Under the pieces are notes generated by a model. That model made no database searches, was not told where the DNA came from, and saw only the letters and a program-made list of their open reading frames with translations. A program made the translations under genes and the position numbers. DNA of 35,650 nucleotides from positions 1 to 35,650 of the forward strand of contig JAICPY010000036.1 in the NCBI GenBank assembly GCA_025929585.1, read 5' to 3'. The DNA is from Steroidobacter sp. (GTDB taxonomy: Bacteria > Pseudomonadota > Gammaproteobacteria > Steroidobacterales > Steroidobacteraceae). Position 1 is the first letter of the stretch. The number at the start of each line of letters is the position of its first letter. Shown one piece after another: positions 17,424 through 24,878 of this stretch.

Positions 17424-17725
17424 GGGACTTATCCAAAACGCCTTGGCTCGAGGGGCCGGCGGCGAGCGTAATGCAGTGCAAAGAGACTAGCAGCATCCCT
17501 CCCCCAACGTCTATTTGCGTGTATTTACGTGTGGTTTGGCTGCAAATTCACCTGCGCGTTACAGTGTTCCAGCGCCCTCGATAGCGCGTCTCTCTAGGCG
17601 ATTGCCGACACCATCCCGTATCCTGTGTGGAAGTTGCTCCGGGTGCGGGGCTTTCAAAGACGACAACGACGAGCCTGCCGCAACGCGCCTTGACTAGGCG
17701 GCAGGCACCATGAGGACACATCGGG
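17424..17725. other. Divergent ilvB-ilvN control region
   Basis: A 302-bp gap between the two acetolactate synthase genes. It contains a candidate ilvN promoter (17536-17565) and a hairpin CCTGCCGC/GCGGCAGG (17674-17681 with 17698-17705) that ends 20 bases before the ilvN start. No leader peptide rich in Ile, Val or Leu was found on either strand, so classical attenuation is not supported. No confident promoter was found for ilvB. Confidence 0.6.
17536..17565 (+). promoter_or_regulatory. Possible sigma-70 promoter of ilvN
   Basis: TTGGCT (17536-17541) and TACAGT (17560-17565), each 4/6 to consensus, are 18 bases apart. The transcript would have a leader of about 150 bases that includes the 8-bp hairpin at 17674-17705 next to the ribosome site. 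Confidence 0.3.
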
Positions 17726-18232
17726 ATGACCACGCGTAAGCGTCACATCATTTCTATTCTTCTGCAGAACGAGGTGGGTGCACTGACTCGCGTTACGAGT
17801 CTGTTCTCGACACGCGGGTACAACATCGAATCCTTGAACGTCGCGCCGACCGATGATCCGACCATCTCGCGCTTGACGCTGGTGACGAGCGGCACTCCCG
17901 CCGTCATTCAACAGATCGTCAATCAGTCGCTGAAGTTGATCGACGTCGTGAACGTCGACGATCTGACGCGCGACCAACACGTGGAGCGCGAGTTGTTGCT
18001 GCTGAAGTTGAAGACGCCGCCTAGCTTGCTCACCACGTTGCGCACGAGCGTGCAAAAAGCCGGTGGAAAGATCTTGTCGGATGATCCAGAAAGTTTTACC
18101 GTCGAGCTGACGGATAGCGAATCGCAAATCAATCGATTCATCGCCGAAGCGGGGAATTTTGGCGAGGTAATCGAAGTAGTGCGCAGCGGAGCACTGGCGA
18201 TCTTGCGCGGAGCGACGACTCTGCGAGCATAA
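17726..18232 (+). CDS. ilvN: Acetolactate synthase, small (regulatory) subunit
   Basis: 168 residues, the standard length of IlvH/IlvN-type regulatory subunits of about 160-175. An ACT domain at the N-terminus (HIISILLQNEVGALTRVTSL, then FSTRGYNIESLNV) binds valine; the C-terminal half (ERELLLLKLKTPP, EVIEVVRSGALAILRG) is the ALS small-subunit domain that activates the large subunit. Normally this gene is directly downstream of ilvB/ilvI; here the two are head to head, so stoichiometry must be set by two transcripts. A short frame ATGAGG (17710) overlaps its start but carries no branched-chain codons. The symbol ilvH would serve equally. Confidence 0.93.
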   Translation: MTTRKRHIISILLQNEVGALTRVTSLFSTRGYNIESLNVAPTDDPTISRLTLVTSGTPAVIQQIVNQSLKLIDVVNVDDLTRDQHVERELLLLKLKTPPSLLTTLRTSVQKAGGKILSDDPESFTVELTDSESQINRFIAEAGNFGEVIEVVRSGALAILRGATTLRA

Positions 18233-18300
18233 GCGTCGGTAAGAGGCGCGAATCCGAGCCGTTCTGGTCTCGAACATCTTGAGGGCAGGTGTTTGAAACC

Positions 18301-18371
18301 GCGATCGAGTAATCGACCGCGTAGCGCGGCTGCGCGCGGTGAGATCCGAAGAGAGTACTGCTCTCGCGGAT
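18301..18371. other. Stem-loops between ilvN and the GST-fold gene
   Basis: Two hairpins lie in the 158-bp gap. The first is CGCGATCGA/TCGACCGCG (18300-18321, one mismatch, GTAA loop). The second is ATCCG-GAGAG with CTCTC-CGGAT (18344-18371, loop TACTG, small internal asymmetry), 19 bases before the GST-fold start. No T-tract is present. They may end ilvN transcription or structure the GST-fold leader. Confidence 0.45.
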
Positions 18372-18390
18372 AGGTTGAAGTGGAGCGAGT

Positions 18391-18999
18391 ATGTACCGAC
18401 TTTTCGATTACCTGCCCTCGGGAAACGGCTACAAGTGCCGTTTAGTTCTCAAACATCTGCAGCTTGCCTATGAGTTCATCGATGTCGACATCAAGAGCGG
18501 CGGATCGAGAACTCCCGAGTTTTTGGCGAAGAATCCGAACGGCCGCATTCCAGTGTTGGAAGTCCCCGGCAAGGGTTATTTGCCCGAAAGCCACGCCATC
18601 ATTGCGTTTCTCGCCGACGGCACGGACCTCATTCCGGAGGAAGCATTCGATCGCGGCCGGATGTGGCAGTGGATGTGCTTCGAGCAATACAATCTCGAGC
18701 CGACGATCGGCACTGCTCGCTTCTGGGTCAGCACACTCGGCAAGACTCGCAACGAGTTGGGTGAGAATCTGATCGAGAAGAAGAAAGGCGGCTACGCGGC
18801 ACTCGATGTGCTCGAAGAAGGGCTTCGGGGCCGACGCTATCTGGTTGCAGAACGCTACACGCTGGCAGACATCGCGCTCTTTGCCTATACACACGTCGCG
18901 CACGAAGGCGGGTTCGATCTTGCTCCCTATCCGAACATTCGTGGTTGGTGTGATCGCGTCGCGAGCCAGCCGAAGTGGCAACCGATTACGGCCAAGTGA
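18391..18999 (+). CDS. Glutathione S-transferase family protein
   Basis: 202 residues with a thioredoxin-like N-terminal domain (1-80) and an all-helical C-terminal domain. MYRLFDYLPSGNGYKCRLVL is the first strand and helix, GRIPVLEV carries the cis-Pro, PESHAI is the gamma-glutamyl-binding Ser motif, and YTLADIALFAYTH is the N-capping-box helix of the family. Likely conjugates or reduces electrophiles with glutathione; the class and substrate cannot be read from sequence alone. The start is fixed by GGAG (18382-18385) five bases before the ATG. It follows ilvN on the same strand but with hairpins between, so it is probably separate. Heptad element G begins 5 bases after its stop. Confidence 0.9.
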   Translation: MYRLFDYLPSGNGYKCRLVLKHLQLAYEFIDVDIKSGGSRTPEFLAKNPNGRIPVLEVPGKGYLPESHAIIAFLADGTDLIPEEAFDRGRMWQWMCFEQYNLEPTIGTARFWVSTLGKTRNELGENLIEKKKGGYAALDVLEEGLRGRRYLVAERYTLADIALFAYTHVAHEGGFDLAPYPNIRGWCDRVASQPKWQPITAK

Positions 19000-19004
19000 G
19001 AAAA

Positions 19005-19087
19005 GGTCTGCGGTCCGCGGTCTGCGGCCAGAGAAAGAGCAGGCTAGCAGGATGAATCCGCAGTCTGCAGTCGGTGGTCTGCAGGCA
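19005..19087. repeat. Heptad repeat G (mostly direct)
   Basis: Left block 19005-19025 is GGTCTGC, GGTCCGC, GGTCTGC. Right block 19060-19087 is GCAGTCT, GCAGTCG, GTGGTCT, GCAGGCA. Both are in 7-base register. As an inverted pair they match only 11 of 15, whereas as a direct repeat they match about 18 of 22, so this element departs from the inverted design. It starts 5 bases after the GST-fold stop. Confidence 0.7.
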
Positions 19088-19104
19088 GAAACGCGGTTGA
19101 GAGC

Positions 19105-19170
19105 TTGACCATTGACGGTCAGAGAAGACGCGTACTCTGACTGTCAACCGCCACTGTCAACAGTCAACCG
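19105..19170. repeat. Heptad inverted repeat H
   Basis: TTGACGGTCAGAG (19112-19124) pairs with CTCTGACTGTCAA (19135-19147); the single mismatch is a G-U pair in RNA. The loop is 10 bases. The left side begins with the unit TTGACCA (19105); the right side repeats ACTGTCA and ACAGTCA in near 7-base steps to 19170. A further short GCCGCC/GGCGGC hairpin (19170-19188) reaches the stop of the convergent oxidoreductase gene. Together with G this fills the convergent gap. Confidence 0.75.
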
Positions 19171-19189
19171 CCGCCTTAACTAGGCGGCA

Positions 19190-20161
19190 TTAAGGCATTA
19201 GTACTGTCGAGCCCGTCGTCCTTCGAGCTTCGAGCTCGCGATGCGCCTGCGCTGCCTCCTTGAGTGGGAATGCTTGGCCGATATGGACGTTGATGACGCC
19301 GCGTGAGACGAGCTCGAACAATTCTTGAACCGCTCTGACGAGGGCGTTGCGCGTTCGGATGTAGTCGAATAGCGTGGGGCGCGTCAGGAACAGCGAACCC
19401 CGCTTTGCCAGCTCCAGCGGTGCTACTGGTGGAACCGCGCCGGATGAATTGCCGTAGGTAATCATCATGCCGCGAGAACGCAGACAATCGAGCGAACGCA
19501 AGAACGTGTCTTTGCCGACCGAATCGTATACGACGTGTACGCCCCGCTCCGCGCTCATCGTTTTTGCCGCAGTTACCCAGTCGTCGTGGGTCAGCACCAC
19601 CTGATCCGCTCCGAGCGCTTTTGCGTGATCCGCCTTCGCTTCATCGCCTACGATGGCGAGGACGCGAGCGCCAAGATACTTGGCCCACGATAAGGCGATC
19701 GAGCCCACTCCCCCTGCAGCCGCATGGATGAGCACGAAATCGTTCTTGCGCACTCGATACACCTGCCGCAGCAACATCTGAGCGGTGAGGCCTTTCAGCA
19801 GCACGGCAGCGGCAACACGATCATCGATACCTTCGGGAATGCGCACGACGCGCTCTGCTGGAACGAGGCGCTGCTCGCTATAAGAGCCTGATGTATTGGA
19901 GACATAGGCAACGCGATCCCCAGGCGAGAAATATCGGACGGCGGAGCCTAATTTCTCGACGACGCCGGCGGCTTCGCGTCCGGGCGTGAGCGGCAACGTA
20001 GCTTGGTACAAGCCAGTGCGCTCGTAAACGTCGAAAAAGTTCAGGCCGACGGCCGTGTGTCGAATGAGGACCTCATCGGCACCGGGTTCGCCGATCTCGA
20101 TCGGCTCCCACTGCAAAACTTCGGGGCCGCCGTGATGATGAATGCGAATGGCCTGCGGCAT
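19190..20161 (-). CDS. qorA: NADPH:quinone oxidoreductase, zinc-free MDR family
   Basis: Reduces quinones, or alpha,beta-unsaturated carbonyls, with NADPH. 323 residues from the ATG at 20161, matching E. coli QorA (327). The GroES-like domain covers 1-120 (GLNFFDVYERTGLY, LTPGREAAGVV) and lacks the Cys/His zinc ligands of alcohol dehydrogenases. The nucleotide-binding AAAGGVGSIALSWAKYLGA follows, with no acidic residue at the end of the second strand, as in NADPH-users. The start is decided by the strong ribosome site AGGAGACAAGG directly before this ATG; ten upstream codons are open but unlikely. Convergent with the GST-fold gene. Confidence 0.92.
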   Translation of the reverse strand: MPQAIRIHHHGGPEVLQWEPIEIGEPGADEVLIRHTAVGLNFFDVYERTGLYQATLPLTPGREAAGVVEKLGSAVRYFSPGDRVAYVSNTSGSYSEQRLVPAERVVRIPEGIDDRVAAAVLLKGLTAQMLLRQVYRVRKNDFVLIHAAAGGVGSIALSWAKYLGARVLAIVGDEAKADHAKALGADQVVLTHDDWVTAAKTMSAERGVHVVYDSVGKDTFLRSLDCLRSRGMMITYGNSSGAVPPVAPLELAKRGSLFLTRPTLFDYIRTRNALVRAVQELFELVSRGVINVHIGQAFPLKEAAQAHRELEARRTTGSTVLMP

Positions 20162-20324
20162 CCTTGTCTCCTGCTCAGAGCGTGAGGACATGGGTCAAGG
20201 TGTTCGAGGCTTACACCTTAACTCCGTCGCAGGCACGATGCGAAATGAGCATTAGGAAATGCTCATGGCAGCATCCAGAAGATCGATGCAAACGTAATTG
20301 GCGGAAGATGCAAACCGCCGCGGA

Positions 20325-20351
20325 ATGCAGCGTGGCGATGCCACGCTGCAT
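20325..20351. terminator. Perfect 12-bp hairpin downstream of glnK
   Basis: ATGCAGCGTGGC (20325-20336) pairs exactly with GCCACGCTGCAT (20340-20351) around a 3-base loop GAT. It lies 23 bases beyond the glnK stop on the minus strand. It lacks a T-tract, so it may be a Rho-linked or stabilising 3' structure instead of a classical intrinsic terminator. The remaining sequence between qorA and this hairpin shows nothing I can name. Confidence 0.6.
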
Positions 20352-20374
20352 GAGGACCCGGTGCTGCGGAAGAG

Positions 20375-20779
<405 letters not shown>

Positions 20780-20849
20780 TTAAGTTCACTGCGGCAGGCC
20801 GGCATCGAAGGCCAGTATCCAAGCACTGCCCCTGTGTAGTCTTGGCAAT

Positions 20850-20864
20850 GCACATTTTATGCCG
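20850..20864 (-). promoter_or_regulatory. glnK: Possible sigma-54 promoter of glnK
   Basis: On the minus strand CGGCATAAAATGTGCAT has the invariant GG (20863-20862) and GC (20851-20850) exactly 10 bases apart, with CA after GG and A after GC as in the consensus TGGCAC-N5-TTGCA. The -12 T is G and the -24 T is C. Transcription would start near 20838, leaving a leader of about 125 bases. No upstream NtrC site was identified. Confidence 0.35.
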
Positions 20865-21033
20865 CTTGCTACGCGCCGTCGCCCGCAGACTGCATGCATC
20901 GGCGAGAGCTGCTAGAGAATCATGACACGGCCACGCACCAGGGGTTTGGAATCCTTGGCTCGGGCAACCTTCGCGCCGGCTGCAGAGATACGCCGCACCA
21001 TCTTAGAGCGCGACACAGCCCCTGACGCGCGTC

Positions 21034-21077
21034 TTTGGTGCGAGCGCCTGCCGAGCGGGCTCACCAAAAGGCGCTCG
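21034..21077. promoter_or_regulatory. Interleaved inverted repeats, possible RNA switch
   Basis: TTTGGTG (21034-21040) pairs with CACCAAA (21062-21068), and the directly adjacent CGAGCGCCT (21041-21049) pairs with AGGCGCTCG (21069-21077). Both pairs are perfect. The order A-B-A'-B' with no linkers and a 12-base middle means both stems can hardly form at once, so the segment is either a tight pseudoknot or two alternative folds. It lies about 215 bases upstream of the protease ATG. Confidence 0.5.
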
Positions 21078-21291
21078 TCCGGGCGCACACAGCGGGCAGG
21101 CGCGGCAGCCAAACACAGCGCGCCTCAGCTCACACCTTAGTGCGCTTTAGGGCGATGGATCAGCGCTGAACATCGAAAAGCCTGCCTTCCGATAGCCTTG
21201 ATATGCGCGCAACGTGACTGAAGTCGCGACTATCGAGCACGCCGAACGCAGTTCCTTGTTCGCTCAAAAACCCCGTGCGACAAGCCGCTCC

Positions 21292-23031
21292 ATGTCAGGA
21301 GAGGATAGAAACTTGCTGAGCGGCGCGGGCGTACGCAGACGCCTTGGCCATCTTGTCGTGCTGATCGCGGCTTGCGCTTGGTCGTATGGCGCAAGCGCAG
21401 ATGAGCGCGCTGACGCACACATTCTGTATTTCGAGCCGTTTCATGTCTCGGTTCCCTCGAGCACAGGTGAGCAGCACAAGACGTCCGCCGACAATCTCAA
21501 AAAGCTCGCCTTCAACGCCTATGGCCGGGAGTACACGTTGAATGTGGACGCGGACCATGCCTTTCATTCCAGTCTTCTCCAAAAGCCTAACCGCAGCTCC
21601 TTGAAGCTTTATCGCGGCTCGATCGAAGGCCTCGCGAGCTCCTGGGTGCGTCTTGCGACTCGGGGCACCGAGGTTCACGGCATGCTGTGGGATGGAGCGC
21701 ACGTTTATGTGATTGCACCAAGCGACGAGGTTCGCGATCAACTCGTCCCGCCGCTCCAGGCATCGAGCCATTCGGTGATCTTCAGGCTTTCGGATGTACT
21801 CATCTCCACGCAAGACATGGCGTGCGCTACCGACGAGGCCGTGTCGATGCAGCGTGCATCGCAAGCGTATGCATCATTGACGCAGGAAGTGCAGCAGCAG
21901 CACCAGCAGGACGTGGCAGCTAGCTTGCAGCTTACCGTGTCCGCTGTGGGCGATTCGCACTTCGTCGATAGGCACGGCAGCGCCGAGGAAGCACGCGATG
22001 AGATTCTGCTTCGCATGAACAATGTCGACGGCATCTTCAGCGCGCAGCTCGGCGTGCAGATCAAAGTACCCATCGTGCAAGTCCACGATGCGATGACCGA
22101 TCCCCTGTCGAGCGCGGACAACCCGAGCGCACTACTCAATGAGCTCGCGCAGGAGCGGCGTCGATCTAGCGAACTGCGCTCGAGTGGACTCACCCATTTG
22201 TTCACCGGCCGAGATCTGGCGGGAACGACTATCGGGATCGGCTATCTCGATGCGTTGTGCGATTCGAAATACGGCGCGGGCCTGACCGAAGTCGGTCATC
22301 GGGGCGCATGGTATGAATCTTTGATTGCTGCCCATGAGATCGGGCACAACTTCGGCGCGGTACACGACGGCGAGGCCGGCAAGGCCTGTGCAAGCACTCC
22401 GCAGGGTTTGTTTCTGATGTCACCGAACGTCAATCCAGTCGACAATTTCTCCGAGTGCAGCCAGCAATCTATGCGGCCAAATATCTCCCGTGCGCATTGC
22501 ATCACCCCCCTGCCGCCAGCGGATGTCATCGTAGGTGAGGATCTGGGCGTCGTACGCCGCCCTGTTGGCACCCCATTTTCCTGGGACCTGCCGATCACGA
22601 ACATCGGCGGTACGCGCGCTTTGAACGTGCGCGCGGAGATTCACGTTCCCGGGACTCTCATAGCGGAAGACGCGTTTGTAGAGGGCGGGTCATGTACGAA
22701 TGGCGCGGGTGTCGTGCAGTGCGAGATTGGAGCTCTGGCCGCTGGAAGCTCAGGCACGGTCCAATTGTCATTGCGCGGTGAGGTCGCCGGACTCAGCGCG
22801 ATCTCCGCGAATGTATTTGCCGCCAACGAACAGCGAACTCAGAACAACGGCGCCACCGGCACGATCGAGATCGAAGCCGACGCGACACCGGCCGTGCTGG
22901 AGACCCCCGCACCCACGCCCCCAGCGGCAAGTCCGGCGCCCGCAAGCTCAGGGGGCGGTGGATCAAATGGTGCGATACTGTTGGCCGCTTTAGGGTTATT
23001 CAGCCTGCTCCGACGGATCCGCACGGGCTGA
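21292..23031 (+). CDS. Secreted reprolysin-like zinc metalloprotease with GlyGly-CTERM tail
   Basis: About 579 residues. A Sec signal (RRRLGHLVVLIAACAW, then SYGASA) is followed by a propeptide-like region (FNAYGREYTLNVD, LKLYRGSIEGLASSWVRL), then the catalytic domain with HEIGHNFGAVHD at 348-359, the extended zinc motif of M12B/adamalysin proteases. After it come paired Cys, a DUF11/CARDB-like beta domain (PITNIGGTRALNVRAEI), a Pro/Ala-rich linker, and the tail SSGGGGSNGAILLAALG ending in a basic cluster RRIRTG. The tail fits GlyGly-CTERM, a rhombosortase-processed sorting signal linked to type II secretion. The ATG at 21292 is chosen for the signal peptide; a GTG at 21214 is also in frame. 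No classical Shine-Dalgarno is seen. Confidence 0.88.
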   Translation: MSGEDRNLLSGAGVRRRLGHLVVLIAACAWSYGASADERADAHILYFEPFHVSVPSSTGEQHKTSADNLKKLAFNAYGREYTLNVDADHAFHSSLLQKPNRSSLKLYRGSIEGLASSWVRLATRGTEVHGMLWDGAHVYVIAPSDEVRDQLVPPLQASSHSVIFRLSDVLISTQDMACATDEAVSMQRASQAYASLTQEVQQQHQQDVAASLQLTVSAVGDSHFVDRHGSAEEARDEILLRMNNVDGIFSAQLGVQIKVPIVQVHDAMTDPLSSADNPSALLNELAQERRRSSELRSSGLTHLFTGRDLAGTTIGIGYLDALCDSKYGAGLTEVGHRGAWYESLIAAHEIGHNFGAVHDGEAGKACASTPQGLFLMSPNVNPVDNFSECSQQSMRPNISRAHCITPLPPADVIVGEDLGVVRRPVGTPFSWDLPITNIGGTRALNVRAEIHVPGTLIAEDAFVEGGSCTNGAGVVQCEIGALAAGSSGTVQLSLRGEVAGLSAISANVFAANEQRTQNNGATGTIEIEADATPAVLETPAPTPPAASPAPASSGGGGSNGAILLAALGLFSLLRRIRTG

Positions 23032-23120
23032 ATCCTCGCTAAGCCTCTCTCGCGACCTGTGGTCGTGACTCCTCGTGGCTATGCCTTGATTTTCAAAAGG
23101 AACGCCTCTAGTTCCAAGCT

Positions 23121-24080
23121 ATGGACTACAAGGATTACTACAAGATCCTGGGCGTTGCCCGGGACGCCAATCAAGACGAGATCAAGCGCGTCTATCGGCG
23201 CTTGGCACGCAAATTCCACCCGGATGTAAGCAAAGAATCGAACGCGGAAGAACGGTTCAAGGAAGTTCAGGAAGCGTACGAAGTCTTGAAGGATCCGGAG
23301 AAGCGCGCGGCGTACGACCAACTCGGCTCGAGCTGGCGTTCCGGCCAAGAATTCAGGCCGCCCCCCGATTGGGGCAAAGACTTCGAGTTCACGACATCGT
23401 TCGGCGGTGGCCAGAGCGAGGATGGCGGCTTCAGCGATTTCTTCTCATCTCTGTTCGGCGCACGCAGTCCGTTCGGGCAGCAACAAACCGGTAGGCGCGC
23501 CGGTGGTTTCGCGCGCAGCGGAGAAGATCATGTCGCGAAAATTCAAATCGATCTCGAAAGCGCCTTCCGCGGCGGCACGCAGACAATTGAGTTGAAGGCA
23601 CCTCAGATGAGCGATGACGGGCGCGTCGTCGTCAAGCCGCGAACGCTGCGCGTCACCATCCCGGCGGGTGTGATCGAAGGCCAGCGCATTCGGCTCGCTG
23701 GCCAAGGCAGTGCGGGACTCGGCGGCGGTCCTACGGGAGATTTGTATCTCGAGATCGGCTTCCGCCCGCATCGGCTATTCCAGGTAGAAGGACGCGACGT
23801 CACGCTCACGCTGCCCGTCGCACCCTGGGAGGCCGCGCTAGGCGCAACGATCCAAACTCCGACACTCGCAGGACCTGTCGACTTACGCATTCCTGCTGGC
23901 GCGAAAAGCGGACAAAGATTGCGGCTGAAGGGCCGCGGTCTGCCCGGCGCCACGCCAGGCGATCAGTATGTGGTACTGAAGATCGTGCTGCCGCCTGCCG
24001 ATACTCCGGAAGCGCGCGCGTTGTTCGAAAAGATGAAGAAGGAAATGCCGTTCGATCCGAGAGAAGAACTTGGAAAGTGA
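23121..24080 (+). CDS. cbpA: DnaJ-family co-chaperone CbpA
   Basis: 319 residues. The J domain at 1-70 carries HPD (33-35), which stimulates DnaK ATPase; a Gly/Phe-rich linker (about 78-130) and two CTD beta-barrels follow. There is no zinc-finger Cys region, which separates CbpA from DnaJ. Family members bind curved DNA and act with DnaK in stationary phase. The partner/inhibitor gene cbpM usually follows cbpA but is missing; instead the convergent receiver gene comes next. The stop codon lies inside the first heptad of element I. A purine-rich AAGGA lies 20 bases before the ATG, too far for a normal ribosome site. Confidence 0.92.
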   Translation: MDYKDYYKILGVARDANQDEIKRVYRRLARKFHPDVSKESNAEERFKEVQEAYEVLKDPEKRAAYDQLGSSWRSGQEFRPPPDWGKDFEFTTSFGGGQSEDGGFSDFFSSLFGARSPFGQQQTGRRAGGFARSGEDHVAKIQIDLESAFRGGTQTIELKAPQMSDDGRVVVKPRTLRVTIPAGVIEGQRIRLAGQGSAGLGGGPTGDLYLEIGFRPHRLFQVEGRDVTLTLPVAPWEAALGATIQTPTLAGPVDLRIPAGAKSGQRLRLKGRGLPGATPGDQYVVLKIVLPPADTPEARALFEKMKKEMPFDPREELGK

Positions 24081-24196
24081 CGGGTGACGAGTGACCGGTA
24101 AGAAAGTGGAACGAGGTGAGACAGCAATTTAAGAATACTGCTTGATCGAATCTCGTGATGAGAGATCTTCTCTTGCCCGTCACCCGTCACTCGTCA
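24077..24196. repeat. Heptad inverted repeat I
   Basis: The left arm is three units of GTGACGG type (24077-24097) and overlaps the cbpA stop codon. The right arm 24173-24196 is built of CCGTCAC, CCGTCAC and TCGTCAC. The arms match at 20 of 24 positions, with differences at the variable heptad positions. The loop is about 75 bases. It fills the gap between the convergent cbpA and receiver genes. Confidence 0.82.
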
Positions 24197-24200
24197 CCTC

Positions 24201-24590
24201 CTAGTGCCTCAACTCCATCAGCGCATGATCCAACAGATACGCGACGCGGCGCACGATTGCGAGATCTAGATGAGGCTTCTCGATGAAGTCGACTGCGCCC
24301 TCGCGCATCGCGGCGACGGCTGCGTTTACGTCGGCCTCATCTCCCACCAGGATGACGGGCGGGGAGATGCGCATCGAGCGCAGCAGCCGCAGCAAGTCCA
24401 ATCCCGACATGCCGGGCAACGCAACATCGGTGATGACGCAGCCTAACTTTTCCCCATTGGCAGCCAGGTAACTCTCTGCACTTTCGTAATCGTGCACATC
24501 TACGTCTAAGGCGCTGAGCAGGGATCGAAGCGTGTGGCGGTCCGTTGCATCTGCTTCGATCACTGCAACGATGGGTCGTGCGGTCGCCAC
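24201..24590 (-). CDS. Single-domain receiver protein with degenerate active site
   Basis: 129 residues, a lone CheY-like receiver closest in style to FixJ receivers, from a GTG at 24590. The phospho-acceptor Asp55 (CVITDVALPGMSG) and the Lys in DFIEKP are kept. The acidic pair is altered: where FixJ-type proteins have VDD, this one has IEA (E12, A13), so one Mg2+ ligand is Ala. The switch Thr is replaced: ITGHGDV of the neighbour corresponds to VGDEADV here. Phosphorylation may be weak or absent. It sits 288 bases downstream of the fixJ-like gene, same strand, separated by element J, and has no output domain, so it may be a phosphate sink, competitor or decoy of the kinase. Confidence 0.85.
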   Translation of the reverse strand: MATARPIVAVIEADATDRHTLRSLLSALDVDVHDYESAESYLAANGEKLGCVITDVALPGMSGLDLLRLLRSMRISPPVILVGDEADVNAAVAAMREGAVDFIEKPHLDLAIVRRVAYLLDHALMELRH

Positions 24591-24786
24591 AATATAGTTC
24601 GAGATGAAAAGCGTGCGCGCGCTCGGACCGTTGCCGAGATCACACGCGGCGCAATGGTGGACGTGGAGAGAAGAAGTAGCGACGCGGCGGGAGAAAACAT
24701 GGGCCGCATCTTTGGACCGTCGCCCGCGGACGAGAAGTTCGGACTTGTACTTAAGGTAAGAGCATGCGCGCAGCGCGCTCTGGAAA

Positions 24787-24866
24787 GTCCGTAGTCCGCA
24801 GTCTGCAGCCAGCGCGTCAACCGCAATCGCGCTGCGGTTCTTACTCTTGCTGCAGACTACGCACTA
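24787..24866. repeat. Heptad inverted repeat J with nested hairpin
   Basis: The left arm has units GTCCGTA, GTCCGCA and GTCTGCA (24787-24807) followed by GCC; its 24792-24809 part pairs with 24849-24866 at 16 of 18 positions. The loop contains a perfect 7-bp hairpin AACCGCA/TGCGGTT (24819-24839) followed by TTCTTAC. It starts 12 bases beyond the stop of the fixJ-like gene. The rest of the 288-bp gap (24591-24786) shows nothing I can name. Confidence 0.8.
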
Positions 24867-24878
24867 AAGACCTCGTCC

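Noticed and set aside
16374-17471. 365-codon open frame opposite ilvB
   Set aside because: Antisense to the acetolactate synthase gene, His/Arg-rich and without motifs.
17686-19189. 18-base near-repeat CGCCTTRACTAGGCGGCA at 17686-17703 and 19172-19189
   Set aside because: 17 of 18 identical and hairpin-forming, but only two copies; a match of this kind can arise by chance in a window this long.
20912-21140. Two short frames (66 and 72 codons) between glnK and the protease
   Set aside because: Arg/Ala-rich, no ribosome site, overlapping on opposite strands and crossing the interleaved hairpins.
23041-23120. Short CGACC/GGTCG hairpin before cbpA as a terminator or thermosensor
   Set aside because: Only five base pairs and no T-tract; too weak to annotate.
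24534-24826. Short frames on both strands in the gap between the receiver and the FixJ-like gene
   Set aside because: They run into element J and have no protein-like pattern.
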